From the NCBI RefSeq assembly GCF_020833685.1, contig NZ_JACKZY010000004.1, forward strand, positions 372,001 through 436,000: a DNA stretch of 64,000 nucleotides, in the 5' to 3' direction. Origin of the DNA: Nitratireductor sp. B36. Lineage in GTDB: Bacteria; Pseudomonadota; Alphaproteobacteria; Rhizobiales; Rhizobiaceae. Below, piece by piece: positions 24,850 through 34,171 of the stretch. The stretch's first letter is position 1, and every line of letters begins with the position of its first letter. Position numbers and translations under genes: made by a program. The notes beneath the pieces were generated by a model. That model was not told the DNA's origin. It did no database searches and was given only the letters and a program-made list of their open reading frames with translations.

Positions 24850-26775
24850 TCAGGTCGCTCTGCCTTGAGCCAGGCCCGTTTTTTTCCTCGAAGCGAAGAA
24901 CCACGCGATTGCCAGTGCGGCGAGTGATCCGCCAGCAAGATCGACTGCGAGATTTGCCGGAAACATCAGAAGCAGGCCCGCTATCGCGAACACAATGCGC
25001 TGGCTTCCTGATAATGGCCCGCTGATGATCATCGCTCCCTGCAGCGATATTGCAAGCAGAACGGCGCCGATCGTGTAGAGGCCGACCGTGTAGATGATTT
25101 CGTACCATTCTCCCTGCAACAGAAGTTCGGGCACATAGGCAAAGCTGAAGGGCATGAGCACCAGCGTTGCCCCGAATTTGAGCGCTGCCATGCCGGTTTT
25201 CATGGGCGGCGCGCCGGCAATTGCGGCACCCGCAAAGGCGGCGACACAGACAGGCGGTGTGATGTTGGACAGGCACGCCGCATAAAAGACGGCCAGATGC
25301 GCAGCGATCATAGGCACACCCAGCTGGATCAGAGCCGGTGCGGCGACAACGGAAAGGATGATGTAGGACCCGGTGGTGGAAGAGCCCATTCCGATGATGA
25401 TCGACACGAGGGTGACCAGGCACAGGGCCCAGAACAGGTGGCCTCCGGACAGTTCGATGAGGACCGCGGAAAATTTCAATCCGAGGCCCGCCAGCACGAT
25501 GCCGCCAATGATGATGCCGAGCGTGCCGATGGCAGCGCCGGCGGCAGCGTTGCTTTGTGCGCCGCCAATCAGGCCCTTCAGCACGGCAGAGGGCCCCATG
25601 CGCGTGTCCCGGTGCCGCCAGGAAAGCACGGCTGCGCTGACCGTACCCCAGAAGGCGCAGAACTCCGGCGAATAGCCGTTGAACAACAGGCCAAGCACCA
25701 CGCCAAGCGGCAGGAAGAAATGCCATCCCTTCTTGACCACATCACGAACGCGCGGTGTCTCGGATGCCGGGAGACCCTTGAGGCCCAGTCGCACGGCTTC
25801 CAGATCCACCATCATCAGAAGGAAGGTGAAGAACACGAGCGCTGGGATCACGTTCAACAGAGCAATGGTCAGATAGCTGGTTTCTGTCAGGGTGGCCAGA
25901 ATGAAGACGCCCGCACCCATGACCGGCGGCATGAACTGGCCGCCTGTCGAGGCGATCGCCTCGATGGCGCCGGCATCATGCGGCCGGTAACCGGTCCGTT
26001 TCATCAACGGGATCGTGAACGAGCCGGTCGTCACCACATTGGCAACGGAGGAGCCGGAAATCGAACCGAAGAACGCGGATGTGATGACGGCGACTTTCGC
26101 CGGCCCGCCGCGCCACCGACCTGCGACAGCCGTGCCCAGGTCCATGAAGAATGCACCCGCGCCGGAGCGTTCCAGGAATGCGCCGAAAATCATGAAGGGA
26201 AAGACAAAGGTGGCGAAGGTCGCGGTCACAACGCCAAACAGCGCTTCCTGCGTGGAGAACGTGAATTCGATGATGCGTTCGACAGACATGCCGGGGTGGG
26301 CCATCTGGCCGGGGAGGTAACGACCCAGATAAAGCTGCAACAGAAAGGCGATGGCGATCAGCGAGATGACCGGCCCCAGGGCGCGGCGGCTCGTTTCCAG
26401 CATGACCGCAATGGCGATGCCGCCCATTACAAGGTCCATCTGGCTGGGATTGGATACGCGAAACATCGCATAGCTGACGTATTGGTCGATCCAGTAGCCC
26501 ACCGAGACTACGGCAAGACCGATCAGAACCATGTCTAGCAAGCTCGGACGGGATGCGGGCGAGCGTTTGCTGGCCGGGTAGATCAGAAACACCAGCACCG
26601 ATGTCAGCATGAGATACACGCCGCGATTGCTTTGGGTGGAGATGAGCCCAAAGCCGGATGTGTAGAGATAGAACAGCGAAAAACCGGCGGCGATGAGATT
26701 GAATGCCAGCGCAAATGGACCATTCAGGGTTCGTTTCGAACCTTCGACGCGGAAAAGCCAAGAGAAACCAGACAT
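24850..26775 (-). CDS. TRAP transporter fused permease (TAXI type, 4TM/12TM)
   Basis: Membrane protein of 641 residues. The N-terminal part (about 1-150) holds four helices equivalent to DctQ. The rest is a DctM-like domain with GSISGSSVANVVTTGSFTIP, MPPVMGAGVFI and NITPPVCVAAFAGAAIAG motifs. Fused permeases of this kind pair with TAXI binding proteins, and one is encoded directly upstream at 26843-27793. The C-terminal 150 residues add further helices. GAGGCGG precedes the ATG. Confidence 0.92.
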   Translation of the reverse strand: MSGFSWLFRVEGSKRTLNGPFALAFNLIAAGFSLFYLYTSGFGLISTQSNRGVYLMLTSVLVFLIYPASKRSPASRPSLLDMVLIGLAVVSVGYWIDQYVSYAMFRVSNPSQMDLVMGGIAIAVMLETSRRALGPVISLIAIAFLLQLYLGRYLPGQMAHPGMSVERIIEFTFSTQEALFGVVTATFATFVFPFMIFGAFLERSGAGAFFMDLGTAVAGRWRGGPAKVAVITSAFFGSISGSSVANVVTTGSFTIPLMKRTGYRPHDAGAIEAIASTGGQFMPPVMGAGVFILATLTETSYLTIALLNVIPALVFFTFLLMMVDLEAVRLGLKGLPASETPRVRDVVKKGWHFFLPLGVVLGLLFNGYSPEFCAFWGTVSAAVLSWRHRDTRMGPSAVLKGLIGGAQSNAAAGAAIGTLGIIIGGIVLAGLGLKFSAVLIELSGGHLFWALCLVTLVSIIIGMGSSTTGSYIILSVVAAPALIQLGVPMIAAHLAVFYAACLSNITPPVCVAAFAGAAIAGAPPMKTGMAALKFGATLVLMPFSFAYVPELLLQGEWYEIIYTVGLYTIGAVLLAISLQGAMIISGPLSGSQRIVFAIAGLLLMFPANLAVDLAGGSLAALAIAWFFASRKKTGLAQGRAT

Positions 26776-26842
26776 AGAATGCCGCCTCTAATAAAGATGG
26801 CCCCGACCTTTGTGCCGGGGCCCATGGAAGAATTCTGCAGGC

Positions 26843-27793
26843 TTATTCGGGCCACTGGCCCTGTTCGCGATAATAGGCCTCCGCGCCGGGGTGCATGGGA
26901 GCACCGAGCGACTGGAAGTTTTTCACGTCTGGTTTCATCTGCGCCCAGGCCTTGTGTCCCTGCGCGAGAACGTCCTGCTTCTCATAGGCTGCAGAAACCA
27001 GGCTCTTGACTACATCGCTTGGTACGCGTTCGTGTGCGACCCAGTAGACGGTGGTATAGGGCATCGCGGTTTCAGGAACACCGCGATAGGTGCCCTCCGG
27101 CATGGCGCCGCCATGGTAGAAGGGAAACTTCTCGGTGATGGTGGCCAGTTGCTCGTCGCTATAGGCGAGCACGGTCACGTCGCGTGTCTCGGCCAGTTCG
27201 GTCACCGCTGCCGCGGGCGAGGATGACTGGCAGAATGCGTCGATCTGGCCGTTTCCAAGTGCGCGGCCAGCATCGGCAAAGGTCATCATCTGCGGCTTGA
27301 TGCTGTCAAGCATGCCAAGTGCTGTCAGAATGTTCGAGCAGTTGAAGACGGTGCCGGAGCCGGGCGGTCCGAGCGCCACTGTCTTGCCAGCAAGGTCCTC
27401 GAGTTTCTCGATGCCACTGTCTCCCAGGGTCACGAAATAGGTCGGCCCCTGATAGGCCATGGCAACACCGCGCAGCATGTCACCCTTGGCTGCATTGGCG
27501 AAGGGCCCTTGCTGATCCTGCGCCATGTAGACATGGCTGCCATAGACGATACCCATGTCCAGTTCGCCCTTGATCAAACGAAGAGCGTTTTCGGTCGAGC
27601 CGCCGGTGGTCACCTGCGTGATGTTGATGTCCGGCAATCCCTTGCCAAGCTCCGTTCCCGCAACGCCGACCATGTAATACATCACGCCGCCCGGGTTGGA
27701 TCCTCCCCATGCTACTTCGGTCTTGTCCTGTGCGTGGGCACCAACGATGCTGGCGAGACCAGCGGCGATGATGCCTGTCAAAAGCCGTTTCAT
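26843..27793 (-). CDS. TAXI-family TRAP substrate-binding protein
   Basis: Periplasmic binding protein of about 316 residues with a signal peptide (MKRLLTGIIAAGLASIVGAHA). The GGSNPGGVMYYMVG opening, the TTGGSTENALRLIKGELDMGI segment and the ALGPPGSGT phosphate-loop-like motif are typical of the TAXI/NMT1_3 group. I choose the ATG at 27793 because of the GGAGGAGGA just upstream. It partners the fused permease. The ligand is unknown; the FAH-family enzyme next door suggests a dicarbonyl acid or aromatic-ring cleavage product. Confidence 0.9.
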   Translation of the reverse strand: MKRLLTGIIAAGLASIVGAHAQDKTEVAWGGSNPGGVMYYMVGVAGTELGKGLPDINITQVTTGGSTENALRLIKGELDMGIVYGSHVYMAQDQQGPFANAAKGDMLRGVAMAYQGPTYFVTLGDSGIEKLEDLAGKTVALGPPGSGTVFNCSNILTALGMLDSIKPQMMTFADAGRALGNGQIDAFCQSSSPAAAVTELAETRDVTVLAYSDEQLATITEKFPFYHGGAMPEGTYRGVPETAMPYTTVYWVAHERVPSDVVKSLVSAAYEKQDVLAQGHKAWAQMKPDVKNFQSLGAPMHPGAEAYYREQGQWPE

Positions 27794-27854
27794 GTTTTCC
27801 TCCTCCATATTGTAAGCATGTCCGCTGCGAACTCGCAGGGCGTTGACCCAGAAC

Positions 27855-28730
27855 CTAGGTGCTGGATAGGCGGCATTCGTTTTTCAACGTGCCGATTCCT
27901 TCGACAGTGACCTCAACAATGTCGCCGGCTTGCAGGTATTTGGGTGGCTTGAACCCGATACCCACGCCTGCTGGTGTGCCGGTGGCGATGATGTCGCCGG
28001 GCTTGAGGGTCACACCCGCCGAAATCGTCTCGATGATGGTCCCGATGTTGAAGATCAGAAGGCCGGTGTTGGAATCCTGGCGAAGCTCGCCATTGACGCT
28101 GCACTGGATCTTCGTGTTCGCGACATCCAGGTCCTGCTTTAAAACCGCCCAGGGCCCCATGGGCCCGAACGTGTCCTGAGACTTGCCAACCAGCCATTGG
28201 CTGTAGCGGGATTGAAGGTCGCGAGCGGTCACATCATTGATGATCGTGTAGCCCCAGACATGATCGAGCGCGTCCTCGGCGCGAATGCCCTTGCCACCCT
28301 TGCCGATGATCACCGCCAGTTCGGCCTCATAGTCCACGGCATCCGACACTTTCGGGTCGAGCACGATCTGTTCTCCATGGGCAATCACAGACTCCGGAAC
28401 CTTGGAGAACACGATCGGGAACTCCGGGACCGCCCCTTTGGCTGCGCTGGAATCGAACCCGCTCGCGGAGAATTCATGAGCGTGTTCGAAGTAGTTCTTG
28501 CCGACACAGAATATGTTGCGCTCCGGACGCGGGATGGGTGCGCACAATTCAAGCTCGCTTAAGGGAACAGGTGTGCCCGCCTGGGGCAGAACGTCCCGGC
28601 CGATCAATGAAAGAACACCGCGGGATGCCTGGTCCTGATCCAGCTCAAAGGGTGTGACAGTTCCGGATTCCTCATCCACCTGACCCACCAGCCATTTTTG
28701 CCCCGTTCTGAATGTCCCGATCTTCACCAC
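27855..28730 (-). CDS. Fumarylacetoacetate hydrolase (FAH)-family protein
   Basis: Enzyme of 291 residues. It has a short N-terminal domain and a C-terminal FAH barrel. Metal-binding Glu/Asp residues are visible in DYEAELAVIIG and GYTIINDVTARDLQ, and PGDIIATGTPAGVG is near the end. Members hydrolyse C-C bonds of acylpyruvates or decarboxylate and isomerise ring-cleavage products. The GTG start has an AAGGAAG site upstream. It is the first gene of the minus-strand TRAP operon and faces the GntR gene across a 126-bp divergent promoter region. Confidence 0.9.
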   Translation of the reverse strand: MVKIGTFRTGQKWLVGQVDEESGTVTPFELDQDQASRGVLSLIGRDVLPQAGTPVPLSELELCAPIPRPERNIFCVGKNYFEHAHEFSASGFDSSAAKGAVPEFPIVFSKVPESVIAHGEQIVLDPKVSDAVDYEAELAVIIGKGGKGIRAEDALDHVWGYTIINDVTARDLQSRYSQWLVGKSQDTFGPMGPWAVLKQDLDVANTKIQCSVNGELRQDSNTGLLIFNIGTIIETISAGVTLKPGDIIATGTPAGVGIGFKPPKYLQAGDIVEVTVEGIGTLKNECRLSST

Positions 28731-28856
28731 GCTTCCTTTCTGATGCTATATTGGAGATATGGTTTAATCCAAAAGAAGCCAATCATCAAGATCATTGCTT
28801 GAAATGTCTGAAAATGATGAATATTGGTATATTTTGGTTCATTTCCAGAGGTGAAC

Positions 28857-29531
28857 ATGGCACGTGGAAATTCGGACGACCTCGCGTCCCTGCTGCATTT
28901 GAGGATCAAGGAGGGAGAATGGGGGCCGGATGAGCGCATGCCCACCGAACGAAGTCTGGCCGATGAGCTCGGCGTTGCCCGCAACACGATCCGCAAGGCG
29001 CTGGATCAACTTGAAGAGGCAGGTGTCGTCGTCCGGCATGTGGGCCGGGGGACCTATGTCAAGACCGATCAATCGAGGACGGATCTTCATCGGATCGTCG
29101 AGAAGATGAAGCAATCGTCTCCGGCGGACATGATGGAACTGCGCATGCTGATCGAGCCGGAGGCAGCCAGCCTGGCGGCGATGAATGCCGGTGCAGGCGA
29201 ACTTGCCAAAATCAGGAAGGTGCACGAACTCGCGATAGCCGCGGCCGACATGCCTTCCTTCGAGCATTGGGATGCGGAGTTGCACCGGTTGATATTTGAG
29301 TGCACGCGCAATGACCTGCTTTACCAGGTCCATGAAATTCTAGGTGTCCTGCGCCTGCAGCCACTGTGGTTCGAGATGAAGCAGAGATCATTTTCGGAAG
29401 CCCGGAAGGCGACCTATTGTGCCCAGCACGAAGAGCTGGTTGTCAGCATCGAAAAGAGGCTCGGTGAAGAAGCGCGAGAAGCTATGCGGGCACACCTCGT
29501 TTCCGTACGGAAAAACATGCTGGGCCGTTAA
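28857..29531 (+). CDS. GntR-family regulator with FCD domain
   Basis: About 224 residues: N-terminal winged HTH (MPTERSLADELGVARNTIRKAL) and C-terminal FCD domain (about 95-215). The HTH variant VARNTIRKA differs from the SRTPVREA form of the other GntR proteins here. It is divergent from the FAH/TAXI-TRAP operon and most likely regulates it. The intergenic region contains the inverted repeat AATAT-TGGT-ATATT at 28820-28833, a candidate operator. An AGAGGTG site precedes the ATG. Confidence 0.88.
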   Translation: MARGNSDDLASLLHLRIKEGEWGPDERMPTERSLADELGVARNTIRKALDQLEEAGVVVRHVGRGTYVKTDQSRTDLHRIVEKMKQSSPADMMELRMLIEPEAASLAAMNAGAGELAKIRKVHELAIAAADMPSFEHWDAELHRLIFECTRNDLLYQVHEILGVLRLQPLWFEMKQRSFSEARKATYCAQHEELVVSIEKRLGEEAREAMRAHLVSVRKNMLGR

Positions 29532-29567
29532 AGCCGGGACGTAGGGCAAGCCGAGGCCAGGTGGCTT

Positions 29568-29850
29568 TTAGCCGATCGTGCGCCTTTCGTTGACGGTCTG
29601 CTCGAAGATGCGCACCCAGCTGCGTGTCCCCCGACGGGGCCGCTCCATGTCATAATGCTCGTTCGGCGCGTGGATTGCGTCGCTGGGGAGAATGAATCCT
29701 ATCACAACACAATCCAGTCCAAGCCCCTGGCTTGGCTGACCGGCGAGTAGAATGGCCCACCAACACCTTTCAGCACGGTCGGCACCGGTCACCCAGCCTC
29801 AAGGCCCGCGCGACAGCTTTCAGACATAGATTGGTCTGGGAAAGGCGCAG
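29568..29850 (-). pseudogene. C-terminal remnant of an M20-family peptidase
   Basis: The minus strand encodes LPSDAIHAPNEHYDMER followed by GTRSWVRIFEQTV and a stop. This matches the conserved C-terminal tail of M20 dipeptidases (GL-x-D-x-I-H-x-P-N-E). Further upstream a GGPFYSPV-LGLDWIVL-like stretch and ARALRLG appear in other frames and are broken by stops. The start and catalytic domain are missing, so the gene is decayed. It lies between a GntR gene and the TctA gene. Confidence 0.6.
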
Positions 29851-29910
29851 TGCGGTGGATGATGATGTTTCCGTCACGGACCGATCCCATCCAACCGCGA
29901 TGTCATCACC

Positions 29911-31425
29911 CTAGTCCTGTGGAAGTTCTTTCGCCAGGCGCCTTCTCCAGCCTTTTGTTGCCAGGGGAAGAAGCAGAAGGATCAGCGCCAGTAGCATGAT
30001 GGTCAGAGTGAGTGGCTGTTCCCAGAATATTGAGACATCGCCTCCAGAGATCAGAAGGCTGCGACGGAGATTGGCTTCCATCAAGGGTCCCAGAATGTAT
30101 CCGAGGAGCAGCGGCGCGATTGGGAATTTGAGCAGCGAAAGCGCATAACCGAGCACGCCGAGCACACCCACCATGATCACGTCCACATGTGATGAGTTCA
30201 CCGAGTAGATGCCAATCGCGATGAAGACAAGAATGCCGGGATAGAGAATGTGGTAGGGAATCTTCAGCATCGATACCCACAGCCCGACCAGCGGAAGGTT
30301 CAAGATCAACAGTATGAGATTGCCGATCCAGAAGCTGGCGAGCAGTCCCCAGAAAATTTCGGGGTGCTGCGGGATCAGTGTCGGTCCAGGCGCGATGCCG
30401 TGAATGAGCAGTGCGCCAAGCATCAAGGCTGACGTTGCGTCGCCGGGAACGCCGAGGGTGAGGGCAGGGATAAGCGCAGTCTGTGAAGCGGCATTGTTGG
30501 CGCTTTCGGGCGCAGCCACGCCCTCGACGATACCGCTGCCGAGCGCGTCCCGGTTTGGCCCGACCCGTTTTTCCACCGCGTAGGCCATGAAGGCGGCAAT
30601 GGTGGAGCCGGCTCCTGGCAAGACACCGACTAGGGAACCCAGAATGGATCCTCGCCAGATCGGCGCATGCGAGCGGCGCATATCTTCCCGGGTGGGCATG
30701 AGAGATCGGAGCGTGATCTTCTGTTTGGCCAGCCACTCGGCCGAATCCGAACCGATCGAGGCGATCACCTCGCTGGCGCCGAACATGCCCATGGCGACGA
30801 GGACCAGCGGAAGGCCGTCGTAGAGGTAGGGCATGTCGAATGCAAAGCGGATCTGACCCGAAATCGTGTCGGTCCCCATCAGCCCCACCAGCAAGCCAAA
30901 AACCACCATGGCCAGCCCCTTGAGCGGTGCATCGCCAATGAGCGTGACAGCCGCGATCATGCCAAGAAGCATTAGCGCAAAGTAATCGGCAGAGGTCATC
31001 ATCAGTGCGAACTTGCTGAGTGCCGGAGACAGCACGGCCATCACGACAATCGCAAAACAACCGCCAGCGAAGGAGGCGATGGTGGTAATGCAGAGCGCAA
31101 CGCCAGCGCGGCCGGCCCGGGCCATGGGATAGCCGTCGAGACAGGTTACCGATGCTCCGGCCGTGCCGGGCAGATTGAGGAGGATCGAGGCGGTGGAGCC
31201 ACCATATTGCGAACCGTAGTAGATCCCGGCCAGCATGATAATGGCAGTGGTCGGATCGAGATAGAAGGTCAATGGCAGCAGCATGGCGATCGTGGCCAGA
31301 GGACCGATACCCGGCAAGACGCCAATAAATGTGCCCGCGGTTACACCCAGGAAACAGAAAAGCAGCGTCTGTGGACTGAGCGCTGTCGCAAACCCCTGGC
31401 CGGCGTGTCCGATGAACTCCATCAT
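29911..31425 (-). CDS. tctA: Tripartite tricarboxylate transporter large permease (TctA)
   Basis: Membrane protein of about 504 residues with family motifs GVLPGIGPLATIAMLLPLT, YYGSQYGGSTASILLNLPG and a second GVLPGAGSTIAAFMAYAVEK repeat near 255. I use the ATG at 31425, which overlaps the tctB stop region. It forms the channel with TctB; the binding protein is at 35956-36912. The transported ligand is some carboxylate. The adjacent hydrolase, isomerase and aldolase genes suggest an N-substituted or dicarboxylic acid. Confidence 0.93.
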   Translation of the reverse strand: MMEFIGHAGQGFATALSPQTLLFCFLGVTAGTFIGVLPGIGPLATIAMLLPLTFYLDPTTAIIMLAGIYYGSQYGGSTASILLNLPGTAGASVTCLDGYPMARAGRAGVALCITTIASFAGGCFAIVVMAVLSPALSKFALMMTSADYFALMLLGMIAAVTLIGDAPLKGLAMVVFGLLVGLMGTDTISGQIRFAFDMPYLYDGLPLVLVAMGMFGASEVIASIGSDSAEWLAKQKITLRSLMPTREDMRRSHAPIWRGSILGSLVGVLPGAGSTIAAFMAYAVEKRVGPNRDALGSGIVEGVAAPESANNAASQTALIPALTLGVPGDATSALMLGALLIHGIAPGPTLIPQHPEIFWGLLASFWIGNLILLILNLPLVGLWVSMLKIPYHILYPGILVFIAIGIYSVNSSHVDVIMVGVLGVLGYALSLLKFPIAPLLLGYILGPLMEANLRRSLLISGGDVSIFWEQPLTLTIMLLALILLLLPLATKGWRRRLAKELPQD

Positions 31426-31874
31426 AGCGGAAGCTCCAGCACCGCAATGGGCAGACCGAGCAGGGCGATGAAGATCACCCAACACAACAGCGCCAGTGAA
31501 CATGCCAGAACGAAAACACGCCGGAAGTGAAAGCGGTTGTCCGCGAAGCGGGCGATAAAGGCAGACACAAGGATCGCCGGCACAAGGCCGAAAGAACCGA
31601 TGAGCAAGGCGAAACAGGTAAGCGACAGCATGACAACGCCTGCCGCTCTCCAGTTGGGCTGCGGAATGCTGCCGGTCCTGCCAACCGAGCCGGCGATGAT
31701 GCCGAGGCCGAGCAACACCATGATGATCCCTAGTGCCAGCGGAAAGGCGCCTGGGCCGATGTTGGAAATCCTGCCTATCGGGTATTGAGAGCTGATGCCG
31801 GCGGTCACCAGCCCGATCAACGTGACCAGCACACCGCCGATGGCGTCTGTTGGTTCCAAGCGTATTGATCTCAT
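31422..31874 (-). CDS. tctB: Tripartite tricarboxylate transporter small permease (TctB)
   Basis: Four-helix membrane protein of about 150 residues, a normal TctB size, with GPGAFPLALGIIMVLLGLGI in the second helix region. I choose the ATG at 31874; longer versions add an unrelated non-hydrophobic leader. Its stop overlaps the TctA start. Confidence 0.88.
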   Translation of the reverse strand: MRSIRLEPTDAIGGVLVTLIGLVTAGISSQYPIGRISNIGPGAFPLALGIIMVLLGLGIIAGSVGRTGSIPQPNWRAAGVVMLSLTCFALLIGSFGLVPAILVSAFIARFADNRFHFRRVFVLACSLALLCWVIFIALLGLPIAVLELPL

Positions 31875-31899
31875 GGTGTTCCCCTCGCTTTGCGCGATT

Positions 31900-32877
31900 T
31901 TATGTTTTTCTGCGTTTTTCCCAGACAGCGGCGTCGACGAGGCTCTCCGGGCATTTGTCTGCCAGCGCATCGACAATGTGCTGCGCGCAGGCAAGAGCCG
32001 TGGCTTTCAACGCATCTTCGGTAGAGCCTGCGACATGCGGCGCGAGCACAATGTTTCGAAGCCCTGTAAGCGGCGAGCTTTCATCCAGTGGTTCCGGGTC
32101 GAAGACATCAAGGCCCGCTGCGCGGATCACCCCGCTCTCGAGCGCTTCAGCCAGAGCAGCTTCATCGATGAGCGCACCGCGCGCCGTGTTCACCAAAATG
32201 GCGTGAGGCCGCATTTTACGCAGGGTTCCAGCGTTGATCATGTGGTGCGTATCGGGGCGGGCTGGTCGGTGCAGCGAAATGACGTCGGAGCCTTCCAGCA
32301 GGGCATCCAGCGTTGCAACCGGCTCGAAGCCATTGTCGCGAATGGCATCATCGTCAACGGAAGGCGACCAGACACGGACCTTCATCGCGAAACCATTCTT
32401 CGCGATCTCGCCGAGCAACCGGCCGATGGTGCCGAAGCCCGCAATACCGAGTGTCTTGCCAGTCAACTCGCTCATGCCGCCTTCGAACTTGAAGCGGAAA
32501 TTGCCGTTTCGCGCTGCATGATCGGCCTCGACCGTGCGCTTCGCGCAGGCGAGGATCAGCATCATCGCGTGTTCGGCGACGGAACGAGCATTCGCCGTTG
32601 GCGTGAAAGAGATCGGGATCCCGAGTTCCGCGGCGTGCGCGACGTCTATCTTGTTGGTGCCTATGCCGTGATTGGCTATGATTTTCAGGTTCTTCGCGCT
32701 GTTCATCGCTTCGGCGTTCAGCCCGGCATCGCGCGTGATCAGGGCATCGGCCGTTTCGATTTCGGCTGCGACCGTTTTCATGTCCTGTGCGCTTGCGCGC
32801 CGAACCCTTATTCCTGCGGCCTCAAGCGCTTCTTCGCCGGCGGGGTGGATCGGCTGGACAATCAGGCATTCAGGCAT
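31900..32877 (-). CDS. D-2-hydroxyacid dehydrogenase (SerA/GyaR-like)
   Basis: NAD-dependent enzyme of about 325 residues. The Rossmann motif GIAGFGTIGR lies near 150. The catalytic set is complete: Arg in NTARGALID, Glu in DVFDPEPL and His in APHVAGS. It interconverts a 2-hydroxy acid and a 2-oxo acid, plausibly a product of the HpcH aldolase in the same operon. The ATG at 32877 lies inside the end of the upstream hydrolase gene (8-base overlap), showing coupling. Confidence 0.9.
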   Translation of the reverse strand: MPECLIVQPIHPAGEEALEAAGIRVRRASAQDMKTVAAEIETADALITRDAGLNAEAMNSAKNLKIIANHGIGTNKIDVAHAAELGIPISFTPTANARSVAEHAMMLILACAKRTVEADHAARNGNFRFKFEGGMSELTGKTLGIAGFGTIGRLLGEIAKNGFAMKVRVWSPSVDDDAIRDNGFEPVATLDALLEGSDVISLHRPARPDTHHMINAGTLRKMRPHAILVNTARGALIDEAALAEALESGVIRAAGLDVFDPEPLDESSPLTGLRNIVLAPHVAGSTEDALKATALACAQHIVDALADKCPESLVDAAVWEKRRKT

Positions 32878-34171
32878 GTGAGGTGTTCTCCATCGGTTGG
32901 CAGTCCCTGAGCATTGGCGGTTCTGCATCCATTGCAGCTCCCAGAAGACGGGTGGCGACCGCGAAATCGGCCATCTCCATCGCTTCTTCAGGGTTGTGGC
33001 TACCGTTGTGATTCCGTACGAAAATCATCGCAGAGGGGATGCCTTGAAGAGCAAACGTCGCCGTATCATGCCCGGCGCCGGAAGGCATAACGCGCGCGTC
33101 AATTCCGAGCGCTTCAGCCTTGTCCATCATTTCGGAAATCAGTTCGGCATCCATGGGTGCTGGCGTGCTGGCGGTGCGCGGTCCCAGGTCGAAACGTGTG
33201 GATGTCTGCTGCTCGACATTTGCGACCTCGCGCAAAACGACGCTCTCAAATGCGTCAAGTGTCTGCGCACTGGCGGAACGCACATCGATGCTGAAATCGA
33301 CGCGACCGGGAACCTTGCTGAAATCCGCCTGTTCGCCATCTGTCGAAAGCTGCCCGAATGTCAGCGCCAGATCAGCACCGTTCTCTTCAAACGCCGACCA
33401 GTGCGCATTCAAGCGTTCGATGAAGGCTGCGGCGGCCGCAACTGCGTCGTGGCGATGAGCCCGCGGCGTTGCGCCTGAATGGCTGTACACACCATTGATC
33501 CGGGCATGCCGGTAGCGGAAACTGCCGCGAATGCCATTGACAATACCGACTGGCTGATTGGATCCCACGAGCACCGGCCCCTGCTCGATATGCACCTCGA
33601 TGAAACGGCTGACGGTTCGTGGATCAAGAAGACATGTACCCGATGCGAGTGCCCGAGGATCGCCCCCTGCCGCCTCGATTGCTTCGCCCAGTGTCACGTC
33701 CCGGTCGAAGCGCTTCAGCTCCAGCGCTTCGGCTGGAAGCTTTCCGAAAATGGCCTTGGAGCCCGGATAGGAAACCGGAAACCAGGCTGATTCCTCGGCG
33801 CGAATGGCGATGACGACGGTGTCGCGCAGGGGCTTTTTTCCTGCTTGAAGCCAAGCTGAGAGCACGCTTATCCCGGCAATGACCCCGGCTGCGCCGTCGA
33901 AATTGCCGCCACGGGGAACGCTGTCGAGATGCGAACCGGTCATCACGGCCGGCAGGGAACGATCCTCACCGGCAAGCGTGACATAAAGGTTCATGGCCGC
34001 GTCCGTGCGTGTTTCCAGCCCCAGGTCCCGGGCCGTCGACGCGATCAGATCATGCGCAAACGCCTCGCCCGCACCATAGCTGTCACGGGTAATGCCGACG
34101 CCGTCCGACGTGGCTTCGGCAAGTCTGTCGAACAGCTTCCGGGCAAGCGAAATGTCAGGCTCGACGGTCAT
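32870..34171 (-). CDS. M20 amidohydrolase (N-carbamoyl-L-amino acid hydrolase / allantoate amidohydrolase type)
   Basis: Zn-dependent hydrolase of about 433 residues with MTGSHLDSVPRGGNFDG (first His/Asp ligands), EESAWF, the HIEQGPVL dimer/catalytic segment and the terminal NHNGSHNPEEAM His ligand. Members cleave N-carbamoyl amino acids, ureidoglycolate precursors or allantoate. The usual EEGSRF motif reads EESAWF, so the substrate may differ. It starts in an ATGA overlap with the maleate-isomerase-like gene. Confidence 0.88.
   Translation of the reverse strand: MTVEPDISLARKLFDRLAEATSDGVGITRDSYGAGEAFAHDLIASTARDLGLETRTDAAMNLYVTLAGEDRSLPAVMTGSHLDSVPRGGNFDGAAGVIAGISVLSAWLQAGKKPLRDTVVIAIRAEESAWFPVSYPGSKAIFGKLPAEALELKRFDRDVTLGEAIEAAGGDPRALASGTCLLDPRTVSRFIEVHIEQGPVLVGSNQPVGIVNGIRGSFRYRHARINGVYSHSGATPRAHRHDAVAAAAAFIERLNAHWSAFEENGADLALTFGQLSTDGEQADFSKVPGRVDFSIDVRSASAQTLDAFESVVLREVANVEQQTSTRFDLGPRTASTPAPMDAELISEMMDKAEALGIDARVMPSGAGHDTATFALQGIPSAMIFVRNHNGSHNPEEAMEMADFAVATRLLGAAMDAEPPMLRDCQPMENTSHA

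Noticed and set aside
25297-26538. Long plus-strand frame opposite the fused TRAP permease
   Set aside because: Antisense shadow of a clear membrane protein; translation is charged and repetitive.
28731-28856. Riboswitch upstream of the FAH/GntR genes
   Set aside because: Only an AT-rich divergent promoter region with a short inverted repeat is visible; no aptamer-like structure.
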